This document shows, piece by piece, positions 1 to 8,646 of a stretch of 43,960 nt of DNA. How positions within the stretch are numbered: the first letter of the stretch is position 1; each line of letters starts with the position of its first letter. The notes beneath the pieces are model-generated. The model had not been told where the DNA came from, did not search any database, and worked only from the letters and a program-made list of their open reading frames with translations. Origin of the DNA: Rhodospirillales bacterium. GTDB lineage: Bacteria > Pseudomonadota > Alphaproteobacteria > Acetobacterales > Acetobacteraceae. Where the stretch lies: positions 1-43,960 of the forward strand of contig CANHKG010000012.1 in assembly GCA_947460455.1 (NCBI GenBank), written 5' to 3'. Made by a program: the position numbers and the translations under genes.

Positions 1-1375
1 CGTAGCCCATGGTGGAGGAGCCAATGTTGAACGGCTCGTTCAGCGCAAACAGGTGGCAGCCGATGTCGCCGGTGATGTGGTGCGGGCCGAGTTCCTGCTG
101 CACCAGCTTCATGGCGGCGAAGATCGGGCGTTCCGGGCAGCCGGTGCAGAAGCTGGGGGGGCGCGGCGGCACGGCCTGGGCGAGGGCAGCGATGGCGGGC
201 TGGGCGAGCAGCGGGCGCGGGTCGGGCGGCTGCGCGAGCGGGAGGTCGGGCGCGTGTTTCGCCAGGAAGGCGCGCAGCCCGTCCGACAGGACTTGCGCGG
301 TGTATTCGCCGGCCATGGGCAGGGCATCCTTGCCGGCGATCCTGGTTTGGATGTCTGCCCGTCGCAGAATGGTGTTGAGCGCCTGTTCGAGGAACTCCGG
401 CTGGCCTTCCTCCACCATCAGCACGGCGCGCTTGGTCGCGCAGAAGGCGGCGAGGTCTTCGTCCACCAGCGGATAGGTCACGTTCAGCACGTGGAGGGGG
501 ATGCGGGTGGTGCCGTCGATCTCGGCGAGGCCCAGGCCGTGCAGGGCGCGCAGCACGCCGTTGTACATGCCGCCCTGGGTGATGATGCCGAGGTCCCGGA
601 TATCGCCGTCGAAGGTTTCGTTGAGGCCGTGCTCGCGGATGTAGCGCACCGCATTGGGCCAGCGGGTTTTGATCTTCTCCTGCTCGTGCAGGTAGCTGGC
701 CGGCGGCAGGACGATGCGCATGGGGTCGCGCACCGGGTTCTCCAGCGCCTGGGCCAGCGGGAAGGCGGGCTTGCGGTTGTCCTTGGCCGGGAAGCTGCCA
801 TGGACGTGGCAGGCGCGGATGCGCAGCTGGAGCATCACCGGGGTGTTGGAGGCTTCCGAGAGCGCGAAGCCGTGCTCCACGGCGCCCACGATGCTGGGCA
901 GGTTCGGCCGCGGGTCCATCAGCCAGATCTGCGACTTCATGGCGAAGGCGTGGGTGCGCTCCTGCATGATGGAGCTGCCCTCGCCGTAATCCTCGCCGAT
1001 GACGATCAGCGCGCCGCCCTTCACGCCGCCGGAGGCGAGGTTGGACAGCGCGTCGCACGCCACGTTGGTGCCGGCGGTGGATTTCCACGTGACAGCGCCG
1101 CGGATCGGGTAGTTGACGGAGGCGGCGAGCGTGGCGGCGGCGGCGGCCTCGCTGGCGCTGTGCTCGAAATGCACGCCGAGTTCGCCGAGGATGCCCTGGG
1201 CATCGGCCAGCACGTCCATCAAATGGGAGATCGGCGCGCCCTGGTAGCCGGCGACGTAGCCGACGCCGGATTGCAGCAGTGCCTTGGTGACGGCGAGGAT
1301 GCCCTCGCCCCGAAAGGTCTCACCGGCGCCGAGGCGCAAATCCTGGACCTCGCGCGCGAAGGACCGTTCCGCCAC
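1..1375 (-). CDS. iorA: Indolepyruvate ferredoxin oxidoreductase, alpha-type subunit (partial, C-terminus off the window)
   Basis: This subunit is predicted to oxidatively decarboxylate aryl 2-oxoacids such as indolepyruvate to the acyl-CoA, using thiamine diphosphate and passing electrons to ferredoxin. About 458 residues are visible. The N-terminal part matches the 2-oxoacid:ferredoxin oxidoreductase pyrimidine-binding domain (residues about 25-60 include GVGYVAGYQGAPISHLMDVL). Near the left edge the diphosphate-binding domain begins with FCTGCPERP and continues to the family motif around GDIGCH and NIGSSTMGY. No ATG fits; I chose the GTG at 1375 because AAGGAGA lies about 7 bases upstream and the protein then starts close to the conserved domain. 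The gene diverges from the ABC transporter operon across a 147-base spacer in which I see only G-rich repeats. The C-terminal ferredoxin part and any iorB lie outside the window. Confidence 0.85.
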   Translation of the reverse strand, partial: MAERSFAREVQDLRLGAGETFRGEGILAVTKALLQSGVGYVAGYQGAPISHLMDVLADAQGILGELGVHFEHSASEAAAAATLAASVNYPIRGAVTWKSTAGTNVACDALSNLASGGVKGGALIVIGEDYGEGSSIMQERTHAFAMKSQIWLMDPRPNLPSIVGAVEHGFALSEASNTPVMLQLRIRACHVHGSFPAKDNRKPAFPLAQALENPVRDPMRIVLPPASYLHEQEKIKTRWPNAVRYIREHGLNETFDGDIRDLGIITQGGMYNGVLRALHGLGLAEIDGTTRIPLHVLNVTYPLVDEDLAAFCATKRAVLMVEEGQPEFLEQALNTILRRADIQTRIAGKDALPMAGEYTAQVLSDGLRAFLAKHAPDLPLAQPPDPRPLLAQPAIAALAQAVPPRPPSFCTGCPERPIFAAMKLVQQELGPHHITGDIGCHLFALNEPFNIGSSTMGY

Positions 1376-1522
1376 CCGTGTATCTCCTTGCTGCGGCGGC
1401 AGTTGAGCCAGCGGGGTGGGGGGGCGTCAACCGTTTCCCCCGGCGGGCGGTTCGCGTGCGGGCGGTTTTCGCGCGGATGGTTCGGGGGTAGAACGCTGCC
1501 GATGTTGCGAAAGGGGCATGGG

Positions 1523-3013
1523 ATGGGCGGGCTTGGGCGGCGCGGCCTGCTCGGCGCGCTGGCTGCGGGCAGCCTGCCGGCGGGGGGCGCAGGGGCGCAG
1601 GAGCGTGACAGCGTGGCGATCGCCTGGCCGGCGGATGTGCCGGGCTGGGACCCGCAGCGGCTGCTGCTGGCCGATGCGCAGCCGGTGTACCGCATGGTGT
1701 TCGACCCGCCGCTGGAGCGCGATGCGCGGCTGGAGCTGGAGCCGGCGCTGGTGACGCGGTGGGAGATGGCGCCGGATGGGCGCAGCCTGGAACTGATGCT
1801 GCGCAATGATGTGGCCTTTCATGATGGCTCGCGCCTGACCTCGGCCGATCTGCGCTGGAGTTTCCTGGAGCGATTGCACGCGGTGCCCGGGCTGGATGCG
1901 GCGCGGGTGTGGCGGCGGCTGGAGGCGATCGAGACGCCCTCGCGCGATCGGGCGGTGATGCGCTTCGACGGGCCGGCGCCCTGGGCGGTGGCGTGGCTCG
2001 GCTTCCTGGGCAGCTTCGTGGTCCCGCGGGGGCGAGGAGCGGGCGATGGCGTCGGTTCCGGGCCGTTCCGGCTGGTGGAGCATCGGCCGGGCGAACGCAT
2101 CGTGCTGGAGCGCCACGAGGCCTGGTGGGGGCCGAAGCCGGCGCTGCGGCGCGTGGTGCTGGAGATCATGCGCGAGGCCGGCGCGCGGGTGGCGGCGGTG
2201 CAGTCTGGCCAGGTGGACATGGCGGTGGGCGTGCCGGCCCGCGAGCTGCCGCGGCTGGGGGCGAGGCCGGAGCTGGAGGCGGAGATGCGGCTGGCGAGCC
2301 GGCTGGTGCTGCTGCAGGCGCGCGATGATGGCGGGTTCGCGGATGCCAATGTGCGGCTGGCGGCGCATCACGCAATCGACAAGGAGGCGCTGGTGCGCGC
2401 CTTCACGCATGGGGTGGGGCTGAAGCTGGCGCTGCCGGCGCTGCCGGGCTCGGCCGGGTTCGAGGAGCGTTTCACGTTTCCGCATGATCCGAACCAGGCG
2501 ATCCTGCTGCTGGAGCGGTCCGGCTTTTCCACCGAGGCGCCTGCGCGGGTGCGGCTGGCGGCGACGCGGGGGCAGTTTCCCGGCGATTTCGACATGGCGC
2601 GGGCGATCGTGGCGATGTGGCGCGCGGTGGGGATCGAGGCGGAGCTGGAGGTGATCGACGGGATCCGGCACCTGGAACTGGCGCGGGCGGGGCGGCTGCC
2701 AGACGCGGTGCTGTGGTCGTTCGATGCCGGGGCGGGGGTGGCGGAGGCGGGGATCGGCGCGCTGCTGGACCCCGGGATGCCGTTCTCCTGCTGGCGCGGC
2801 GCGGCGCTGGGGGCCAAGGCGGCGGCGCTGGCGAACGAGGCGGATGCGGAGGAGCGCGGCGCGCAGTGGCGGGCACTGGGGCGAGAGGCGGTGGCGGCGG
2901 GGGCCTGCATGCCGCTGCTGCAGGGCGTGCAGACGGTGGTGCGGGCCAAGGCGCTGAGCCATCGGCCCTCCGGCACGGGCTGGGTGATGCCGCACACGAT
3001 GGTCTGGCTGTGA
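1523..3013 (+). CDS. ABC transporter substrate-binding protein, peptide/nickel type (SBP_bac_5)
   Basis: This is a periplasmic binding protein of the oligopeptide/dipeptide/nickel family, 496 residues, the usual size. The N-terminus has a twin-arginine-like signal (GRRGLLGALAAG, residues 5-16) with probable cleavage after AGA near residue 25. The family core is seen as the stretch with LVTRWEMAPDGRSLELML and VAFHDGSRLTSADLRWSF. The frame is open far upstream and an earlier ATG exists at 1502. I chose ATG 1523 because AAAGGGG sits about 7 bases before it and it gives a normal signal peptide. The gene heads a four-gene operon with overlapping stops and starts. The ligand cannot be told from sequence. 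Its codons are strongly G-ending (GCG, GTG, CTG, CGG), as in the rest of the operon. Confidence 0.85.
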   Translation: MGGLGRRGLLGALAAGSLPAGGAGAQERDSVAIAWPADVPGWDPQRLLLADAQPVYRMVFDPPLERDARLELEPALVTRWEMAPDGRSLELMLRNDVAFHDGSRLTSADLRWSFLERLHAVPGLDAARVWRRLEAIETPSRDRAVMRFDGPAPWAVAWLGFLGSFVVPRGRGAGDGVGSGPFRLVEHRPGERIVLERHEAWWGPKPALRRVVLEIMREAGARVAAVQSGQVDMAVGVPARELPRLGARPELEAEMRLASRLVLLQARDDGGFADANVRLAAHHAIDKEALVRAFTHGVGLKLALPALPGSAGFEERFTFPHDPNQAILLLERSGFSTEAPARVRLAATRGQFPGDFDMARAIVAMWRAVGIEAELEVIDGIRHLELARAGRLPDAVLWSFDAGAGVAEAGIGALLDPGMPFSCWRGAALGAKAAALANEADAEERGAQWRALGREAVAAGACMPLLQGVQTVVRAKALSHRPSGTGWVMPHTMVWL

Positions 3014-4026
3014 TCGCGAGCCTGGGATGGCGGTTGCTGCTGGCCGTGCCGGTGCTGCTGCTGGCCACGCTGCTGCTGTTCGTGGTGCTGCGGGTGCTGC
3101 CGGCGGATGTGGCGGCGATGGCGCTGGCACCGGGGGCGACGGAGGCGGAGGTCGCGGCCATGCGGGCGGCGCTGGGGCTCGATTGGCTGCTGCCGGTGCA
3201 ATACGTGATCTGGCTCGGCCAGATGCTGTCGGGCGAGTGGGGGCTTTCGGCGCAGCTGGGGGTGCCGGTGGCGCGGCTGGTGGGCACGGCATTGCCGGCG
3301 ACACTGGAATTGGCGGCGCTGGCGCTGGTGCTGTGCGGGGTGCTGGGGGTCTCCGGCGGGTTGCTGCTGTTCGCGCTGCGGCGCCAGGGCGGCCAGCGCG
3401 AAGGGCGGGCGGCGCTGGCCGAGACCGGCACGGCGCTGCTGATGGCGGTGCCGGCGCTGCTCTGGGCGTTGCTGCTGGTGCTGGTCTTCGCGCTGGCATG
3501 GCCGGTGGCGCCGGTGGGCGGGCGGCTGGCGCCGGGCCTGGCGTGGCCGCCGGGGACCGGGTTCCTGCTGCTGGATGCGCTGCGTGCGGGTGACCTGGCG
3601 GTGTTCGGCAGCGCACTGGGCCATCTGGTGCTGCCCGCGGTGGCGCTGGGGCTGGCCTTCGCGCCGCCGGTGATGCGGGTGCTGGGCGTGGCGCTGGCCG
3701 AGGCGTATCGCGCGCCGTTCATCGACCAGGCGCGGCTGCGCGGGCTGTCTGGCGCGCAGGTGCTGTTTGGGCAGGCGCTGCCGCTGGCGGCCGTGCCGGC
3801 GCTGGCGGCGCTGGGGCGGCAATTCGGCCTGCTGCTGGGCGGGGCGGCGGTGGTGGAGGCAGTGTGCGGCTATCCCGGGCTGGGCCGCCTGCTGGTGGAG
3901 GCGGTGCGCGCGGCAGACCTGCCGGTGCTGCAGGCGGCCGGGCTGGCCTTCGCCGTTGTGGCAGTGCTGGCGCAGGCGGTGGTGGAGGGGGTGTGCCGCG
4001 GCCTCGCCCCGCGGGTGCGGGCATGA
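3010..4026 (+). CDS. ABC transporter permease, DppB/OppB type
   Basis: This is an inner-membrane permease of the peptide/nickel ABC family, 338 residues. An N-terminal membrane helix (residues about 7-27) is followed by the DppB-type periplasmic segment, then a block of helices. The cytoplasmic coupling loop that contacts the ATPase is recognisable near residues 230-245 (EAYRAPFIDQARLRGL). It is followed by the conserved GGAAVVEAVCGYPGLGRLL, so the permease itself looks intact. The start is GTG 3010, overlapping the stop of the binding-protein gene in GTGA, which implies translational coupling. The partner permease follows with an ATGA overlap. It should form a heterodimer with that permease. 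Confidence 0.85.
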   Translation: MIASLGWRLLLAVPVLLLATLLLFVVLRVLPADVAAMALAPGATEAEVAAMRAALGLDWLLPVQYVIWLGQMLSGEWGLSAQLGVPVARLVGTALPATLELAALALVLCGVLGVSGGLLLFALRRQGGQREGRAALAETGTALLMAVPALLWALLLVLVFALAWPVAPVGGRLAPGLAWPPGTGFLLLDALRAGDLAVFGSALGHLVLPAVALGLAFAPPVMRVLGVALAEAYRAPFIDQARLRGLSGAQVLFGQALPLAAVPALAALGRQFGLLLGGAAVVEAVCGYPGLGRLLVEAVRAADLPVLQAAGLAFAVVAVLAQAVVEGVCRGLAPRVRA

Positions 4027-4901
4027 TGCTGTTGGTGCGGCGCTACTTGTGGCCGCGCTGGGTGCGCTCCGGCCGGGTGTTGCTGGGGTTGCTCTCGGTG
4101 CTGGCGGTGCTGGCGATGGCGGTGGTGGCGCCGGTGCTGGCGCCGCATGACCCGCTGGCGCATGACCTGTCGCTGACGCTGCGGCCGGTGGAACTGCGTG
4201 GGGTGTATCCGCTGGGCACGGATGGGCTGGGGCGGTGCGTGCTCTCGCGGCTGTTGTTCGGCGCGCGGGCGGCGGTGCTGGTGGCGCTGCCGGCGGCGCT
4301 GGGGGCGCTGCTGCTGGGCGGCGGGCTCGGCCTGGCGGCGGGGTGGCTGGGCGGGCGGGTGGCGCGCGCGGTGGGGTGGCTGGCGGCGGCGTGGGGGGCG
4401 TTTCCACCCGTGGTGCTGGCGCTGCTGCTGGTGGCGGGCGGGTCCGGCGTGGCGGCGGCCGCGATGCTGTCGGCCTGGCCGCTGTTCTGCCGGGTGCTGC
4501 GCGCCGAACTGCACGCGGTCGCCGCGCGCGGCCATGTGGCGGCGGCGCTGATGCTGGGCTTCCCGCGCGAGCGGGTGTTGTGGCGCGAGGTGGTGCCGGC
4601 GGTGCTGCCGGCGGCGCTGGCGCTGCTGGCCTGGGTGGCCGCGGGGGCGGTGGCGCTGGAGGCGGTGCTCGCCTTCCTGGATCTGGGCGGCGCGCCAGAC
4701 CGGCTGTCCTGGGGCCGCATGCTGGCGGATGGGTGGGAGGTGGTGTTCCTGGCGCCGATCAACCTGGTGGCGCCAGGCGTGGCGCTGTTCGCGGTGATGG
4801 CCGGCCTGGCTCTGCTGGGCGACGGGCTGCGCGGCACGATGGGGCTGGCGCTGCCCGAAGCCAGGCTGGCTGATGGCGCGCTGGCGGGAGACGGGCCATG
4901 A
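4023..4901 (+). CDS. ABC transporter permease, DppC/OppC type
   Basis: This is the second permease of the operon, 292 residues, with an N-terminal membrane helix (residues about 18-40) and the DppC hallmark PHDPLAHDLSL followed by YPLGTDGLGRCVLSRLLFGAR (residues about 59-79). The ATPase-contact loop is present as GHVAAALMLGFPRERVLW, then the helix with LEAVLAFLDLGGAPDRLSW typical of the family. The start is ATG 4023 in an ATGA overlap with the DppB-type gene; a second ATG follows directly at 4026. Nothing in the sequence suggests loss of function, in contrast to the downstream ATPase. Substrate unknown. Confidence 0.85.
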   Translation: MMLLVRRYLWPRWVRSGRVLLGLLSVLAVLAMAVVAPVLAPHDPLAHDLSLTLRPVELRGVYPLGTDGLGRCVLSRLLFGARAAVLVALPAALGALLLGGGLGLAAGWLGGRVARAVGWLAAAWGAFPPVVLALLLVAGGSGVAAAAMLSAWPLFCRVLRAELHAVAARGHVAAALMLGFPRERVLWREVVPAVLPAALALLAWVAAGAVALEAVLAFLDLGGAPDRLSWGRMLADGWEVVFLAPINLVAPGVALFAVMAGLALLGDGLRGTMGLALPEARLADGALAGDGP

Positions 4902-6676
4902 GCGTGCTCGCCGCGCGCGGCCTGACGGTGGAGGCGCGCCGGCGGGGCGTGGCCGTGCCGGTGCTGCGCGGCATCAACTTCGCGGTGGAACCCGGGCAGG
5001 TGCTGGGGCTGGTGGGCGAGGCGGGCGCCGGGGCTGCGATGGTGGGGCGGGCGGTGGCGCAGATGCTGCCGCCGGGGACGGCAATGACGCATGGCTCGCT
5101 TTCGTTCCAGGGCGCGGAATTGCCCGGAATGCCGGCGGCGGAGCGGCGCGGGCTGTTGGGGCGCGACATCGCCTTCCTGACACCAGAGGCGCGGGCGGCG
5201 CTGCATCCCGCGCGCACGGTGGGGGCGCAGCTGCAAGCGCATCTGCAGCGGCTCGGCGTGGCGCGGCGGGAGCTGCGCGCGCACGCCGTGGCGGCGCTGG
5301 CCGGGGTGGGCGTGGCGGAGGCGGTGCTGGGCCACCTGCCGCACCGGCTTTCGCAGGAGCAGTGCAGCCTGGTGCTGGTGGCGATGGCCTTTGCCGGCAC
5401 GCCGAAGCTGGTGGTGGCGGAGGAGCCGACGGCAGCGCTGGATGCCGCCGCGCAGGGCCGCGTGCTGGCGGCGATCCAGGCGCTGCGGCGGGCCCAGGGT
5501 GCGGCGATGCTGCTGATCACCCGGGACCTGCTGCTGGCCGGCGCGATCTGCGACGAGCTGGCGGTGATGACGGGCGGGGACATCGTGGAGATCGGCCCGG
5601 CGGCCTCCGTGCTGCGGGCGCCGCGCCATCCCTACACCCGTAGCCTGCTGCTGGCCTACCCGCCGATGCGCGGCGCCCGGCCCGATCTGTACCTGCTGCC
5701 GGAGCCTGCTGTCGGCGAACGTGCCCTGGCGCGGGTGGCCGGCTGCCGCTTCGCGCCGCGCTGCCCGGTGCGGGCGGAATACTGCCTGCGTACCGAGCCG
5801 CCGCTGGAAGGCGACGCGCATCGCAGTGCCTGCATCCGGACGGGCCTGGTGCCGGCGATCGTCTCGCCGGGCGAGGTGCCGCCGCCGCCCTGGCGCCCGG
5901 TGGGCGAGGTGCCGGTGCTGGCGCTGGAGGGTGTGGGCAAGGCGGTGACAACAGGCCCGGCCTGGCGACGGGAGACGGTGGCGGCGGTGCATGACATCTC
6001 GCTGCGCATCACCCCCGGGGAGTTCGTGGCGGTGGTGGGGGAGGAAGGCTGCGGTGCCTCCCTGTTGGCGCGGCTGGCGGCGGGGCTGGAGCGGCCGGCG
6101 TCCGGGCGGATGATGCTGGCCGGGGTGGATGTGACGGCGGATGGCGCCGATGCGCGCCAGCAGCACGCGGCCACGGTGCAGATGGTGTTCGACGAGGCGA
6201 AGGCGGCGCTGACCCCGTGGCGCCGCGTCTCGGATATCGTGACGGAGGCGCTGGCGGTGCGCCAGTCGCGGTCCCGGGTGCGGGAGACGCGGGCGCGCCA
6301 GCTTCTGGCGGAGATGGGCATGGCGCTGGCGCTGGGCGTGCGCCTGCCGGGGCAGCTGGGCGAGGCGCAGCGCCGGCGGGTGGCGCTGGCCCGCGCCCTG
6401 TGCGGCGAGCCGAAGCTGCTGGTGGCGGACGGGTTGTTCGACGGGCTCGATGCACCGGCGCAGGCCGACCTGCTGGGCCTGCTGCTGCGCCTGCGCCACC
6501 GGCTGGATTTCGCCCTGCTGCTGGTATGCCGCGACCTGGCCGTGGCGCGGCACCTGTGCGAGCGCGTGCTGGTGATGCACCAGGGCGCCATCGTGGAGGA
6601 CGGGCTGGCCGACACGGTGTTCGGCTGGCCGCGCCACGAAGCCACGAAGGCGCTGCTGGCGGGGTCTCCCCGGTAG
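4898..6676 (+). CDS. Fused DppD-DppF-type ABC ATPase with both nucleotide-binding sites degenerate
   Basis: Two ABC ATPase domains of the peptide-transporter type lie in one 592-residue chain. The first is followed by the oligopeptide-family C-terminal extension (RHPYTRSLL at 243-251, cysteines 283, 289, 296 and 312). Catalytic motifs are damaged in both halves. Half one: Walker A GEAGAGAA (40-47) has Ala46 for the lysine, the Q-loop glutamine is Leu94, the signature is LSQEQ (151-155), Walker B Asp is Glu175, and the switch histidine is Arg209. Half two: Walker A GEEGCGAS (381-388) has Ala387 for lysine, the Q-loop glutamine is Asp432, the signature is LGEAQ (487-491), the catalytic Glu is Gly512, and the switch histidine is Arg545. 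The frame is uninterrupted and the ATG overlaps the permease stop. By family knowledge, loss of the Walker A lysine normally abolishes ATP hydrolysis, so this is probably a pseudo-ATPase. The gene ends 3 bases from a convergent gene. Confidence 0.85.
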   Translation: MSVLAARGLTVEARRRGVAVPVLRGINFAVEPGQVLGLVGEAGAGAAMVGRAVAQMLPPGTAMTHGSLSFQGAELPGMPAAERRGLLGRDIAFLTPEARAALHPARTVGAQLQAHLQRLGVARRELRAHAVAALAGVGVAEAVLGHLPHRLSQEQCSLVLVAMAFAGTPKLVVAEEPTAALDAAAQGRVLAAIQALRRAQGAAMLLITRDLLLAGAICDELAVMTGGDIVEIGPAASVLRAPRHPYTRSLLLAYPPMRGARPDLYLLPEPAVGERALARVAGCRFAPRCPVRAEYCLRTEPPLEGDAHRSACIRTGLVPAIVSPGEVPPPPWRPVGEVPVLALEGVGKAVTTGPAWRRETVAAVHDISLRITPGEFVAVVGEEGCGASLLARLAAGLERPASGRMMLAGVDVTADGADARQQHAATVQMVFDEAKAALTPWRRVSDIVTEALAVRQSRSRVRETRARQLLAEMGMALALGVRLPGQLGEAQRRRVALARALCGEPKLLVADGLFDGLDAPAQADLLGLLLRLRHRLDFALLLVCRDLAVARHLCERVLVMHQGAIVEDGLADTVFGWPRHEATKALLAGSPR

Positions 6677-6679
6677 CTT

Positions 6680-7501
6680 CTACTTCAGCTCGAAGCCCAG
6701 ATTGGCCAGCGCTTCCTTCATGCGGTGGCGGCCGGAGAGCGAGGCCGGCGTCTTCACGCGCTGGATCACGCGCTGGGTCCAGCGTTCATCCGGCATGCGC
6801 TGCTCGGTCTGGAAGGCGGACATGCGGCTGTCATAGGCGGCGATCGTCGCCGGATCCAACGTGGGGTTGTACTGCTCGCGGTGCACCACCACGCCCTGCG
6901 GCAGGCGCGGCTTGATGCCGCTGGCGCCCTTGGGGTCCGGCACGCCGATCGACAGGCCGAAGGCGGGGAACACCAGCTTGGGCAGGCCCAGCTCGGCGGC
7001 GACCTTCTCCGGCTGGTTGCGCAGCGCGCCGATATAGACGGAGCCGAGGCCAAGCGATTCCAGCGCCACCACGGCGTTCTGCGCGGCCAGCGCGGCATCG
7101 ATCAGCGCCACCATGAAGAGTTCGAGGTACTGCAGGCCCTCCACCGGGTCCTGGTTCTGGCGCGAGATCGTGTCCAGCCGGGCGAGGTCGGCGAGCCACA
7201 CCAGGAAGGTGGGCGATTGCTCGATATGCTTCTGGCCGCCGGCCAGCGCCGCGAGGCGGGATTTGCGGCCCGGGTCCTCCACCACCATCAGGCTCCAGAG
7301 CTGCAGGTTGGAGGAGGTGGCGGCGGCCGAGGCGGCAGCGATGATCGCCTCCAGCTTCGCCTGCGGGATCGCATCCGGCAGGAAGGCGCGGCAGGAGCTG
7401 TGGCGCAGGATCGTCTCCAGCACCGGGTTGATCTCCAGCCCGGCGGCAATGGCGGGGTCGCGGTAGCGGGCGTGGATCAGGTCGGCTTGCGTGTCGGTCA
7501 C
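6680..7501 (-). CDS. Nitroreductase family protein (FMN-dependent NAD(P)H oxidoreductase)
   Basis: This is predicted to be a cytosolic flavoprotein that reduces nitro compounds, quinones or flavins with NAD(P)H. The chain is 273 residues, within the NfsA/FRP-like size range. The N-terminal FMN phosphate-binding stretch is visible as HSSCRAFLPDAI, followed by the TSSNLQLWSLMVV segment that lines the flavin site. The C-terminal half has GLGSVYIGALRN and FGLSIGVPD, both typical. An ATG exists at 7576, but the 25 extra residues are proline-rich and unlike the family. I chose GTG 7501, with CGGAG upstream. It ends 3 bases from the end of the convergent ATPase gene. Substrate unknown. Confidence 0.85.
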   Translation of the reverse strand: MTDTQADLIHARYRDPAIAAGLEINPVLETILRHSSCRAFLPDAIPQAKLEAIIAAASAAATSSNLQLWSLMVVEDPGRKSRLAALAGGQKHIEQSPTFLVWLADLARLDTISRQNQDPVEGLQYLELFMVALIDAALAAQNAVVALESLGLGSVYIGALRNQPEKVAAELGLPKLVFPAFGLSIGVPDPKGASGIKPRLPQGVVVHREQYNPTLDPATIAAYDSRMSAFQTEQRMPDERWTQRVIQRVKTPASLSGRHRMKEALANLGFELK

Positions 7502-7666
7502 GTGGGGCTCCGGGAGTCGCGGGGCCGGGATGATGGCGGGGATGGCGGGCCCGGTCGAGGGCAGCATCACGCGCATGGGACGGGCGGCAGTGCGGCGAGT
7601 GCTGGCGCGGGCGGTGCGGAGTGGCTATCTGCTGGCGAACGCCTGCAACGAAACGCCCGGGGACGA

Positions 7667-8635
7667 ATGCACCGCGCCCGACGCCTGCTTCTTGCCGCCC
7701 TGATGCTGCTGGCCGGCGCCGTGCCCGCCGCGGCGGAGCCGTTGCGGCTGCTGGTGGACACCGCCTACCAGCCGCACCACGTGCCGATCCTGACAGCGGT
7801 GCTGCGCGGCCATTTCCAGCGCGAGGGGATCGAGCTGCTGATCGAGCCCGGGCTGGGCCCCAACATGGTGTCGGTGCTGGTGGGGCAGCGCGGCTTCGAT
7901 ATCGGCCACGTGACCGCACCGGCGGCGGCGGCGGCAATCGCCAGCGGCACGCCGCTGCGCATGGTGGCCATCTACCAGCCGCGCACCACGCTGGCGCTGG
8001 TGGGCGTGCAGGGCCGGGTGCGGCTGACCACGCCGCGCGCGGTGGAAGGGTTGCGGCTGGGGATCTCCCCCGGCTCGATCGACACCACGGCGCTGTCGCT
8101 GTTCCGCCGCGCCCATGGCATCGGCATCAGCGCCATGACGGTGGTGCCCACGGATCGCGCCGGCAAGCTGCCAGACCTGGTGGGCGGCAAGCTGGACGTG
8201 GTGATCGGCGACGGGCTGTTGCTGCGCGCGGCCCTGCGCGAGCAGGGGCTGGAGGCGGAGGTGCTGGAGCTGGCCGATCTCGGCGTGCCGCTGATGGGCT
8301 TCGGCTTCGTGGTGAACCAGACGGTGCTGGCGGCCAACCCCGCGCTGGTGAAGCGGGCGCTGTCGGCGGTGCGGGCGGGGTTCGTGGATGCCGCGGCAGA
8401 CCCGGCCGGGGCCTGCGAGGCGGCGCGGCCGCATTTCAGGATGACAGCAACGCAGGAGGGCTGCGTGGCCGCGCTGGGCGCCTTCCTGGCCACCGTGATG
8501 CCGCCCGGCGCGCCGGGCTGGGGGCAGCAACCCGTGGAGGGGTGGCAGGCGATGATCGAGGCGATGCGCGCCGCGGGCGACCTGCAGGGCACACGCCCGA
8601 CCTCCTTCTATTTCACCAATACCGTACTGCCGTGA
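7667..8635 (+). CDS. ABC-type substrate-binding protein, NMT1/SsuA-like, without its transporter genes
   Basis: This is a periplasmic binding protein of the nitrate/sulfonate/taurine/thiamine-precursor superfamily, 322 residues. Residues 1-22 form a Sec signal peptide (RARRLLLAALMLLAGAVP, then AAAEP). The NMT1-like pattern follows: HHVPILTAVLRGHFQREGIE near residue 40, GFDIGHVTAPAAAAAI, and GLRLGISPGSIDTTA. No permease or ATPase is adjacent, so it is an orphan in this window. It is followed after 11 bases by a dehydrogenase gene, then a GST and an arginase-fold protein in the same direction, so it may be the sensor or uptake component of a small catabolic set. Ligand cannot be inferred. Confidence 0.75.
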   Translation: MHRARRLLLAALMLLAGAVPAAAEPLRLLVDTAYQPHHVPILTAVLRGHFQREGIELLIEPGLGPNMVSVLVGQRGFDIGHVTAPAAAAAIASGTPLRMVAIYQPRTTLALVGVQGRVRLTTPRAVEGLRLGISPGSIDTTALSLFRRAHGIGISAMTVVPTDRAGKLPDLVGGKLDVVIGDGLLLRAALREQGLEAEVLELADLGVPLMGFGFVVNQTVLAANPALVKRALSAVRAGFVDAAADPAGACEAARPHFRMTATQEGCVAALGAFLATVMPPGAPGWGQQPVEGWQAMIEAMRAAGDLQGTRPTSFYFTNTVLP

Positions 8636-8646
8636 GGGAGATGACG

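Noticed and set aside
53-1522. Upstream extension of the binding-protein frame, nearly 500 codons
   Set aside because: The extension runs antisense through the iorA gene and has no signal peptide or domain. The signal peptide and ribosome binding site place the start at 1523.
4043-6637. Very long minus-strand open frame (864 codons) across the permease and ATPase genes
   Set aside because: It is a shadow of high GC content: the translation is rich in Arg, His, Gln and Pro with no domain, while the plus strand encodes clear ABC proteins.
4898-6676. Degenerate ATPase motifs being the result of a sequencing frameshift
   Set aside because: The frame is continuous, motif neighbours on both sides align with the family, and the changes are single substitutions in codons re-read from the bases.
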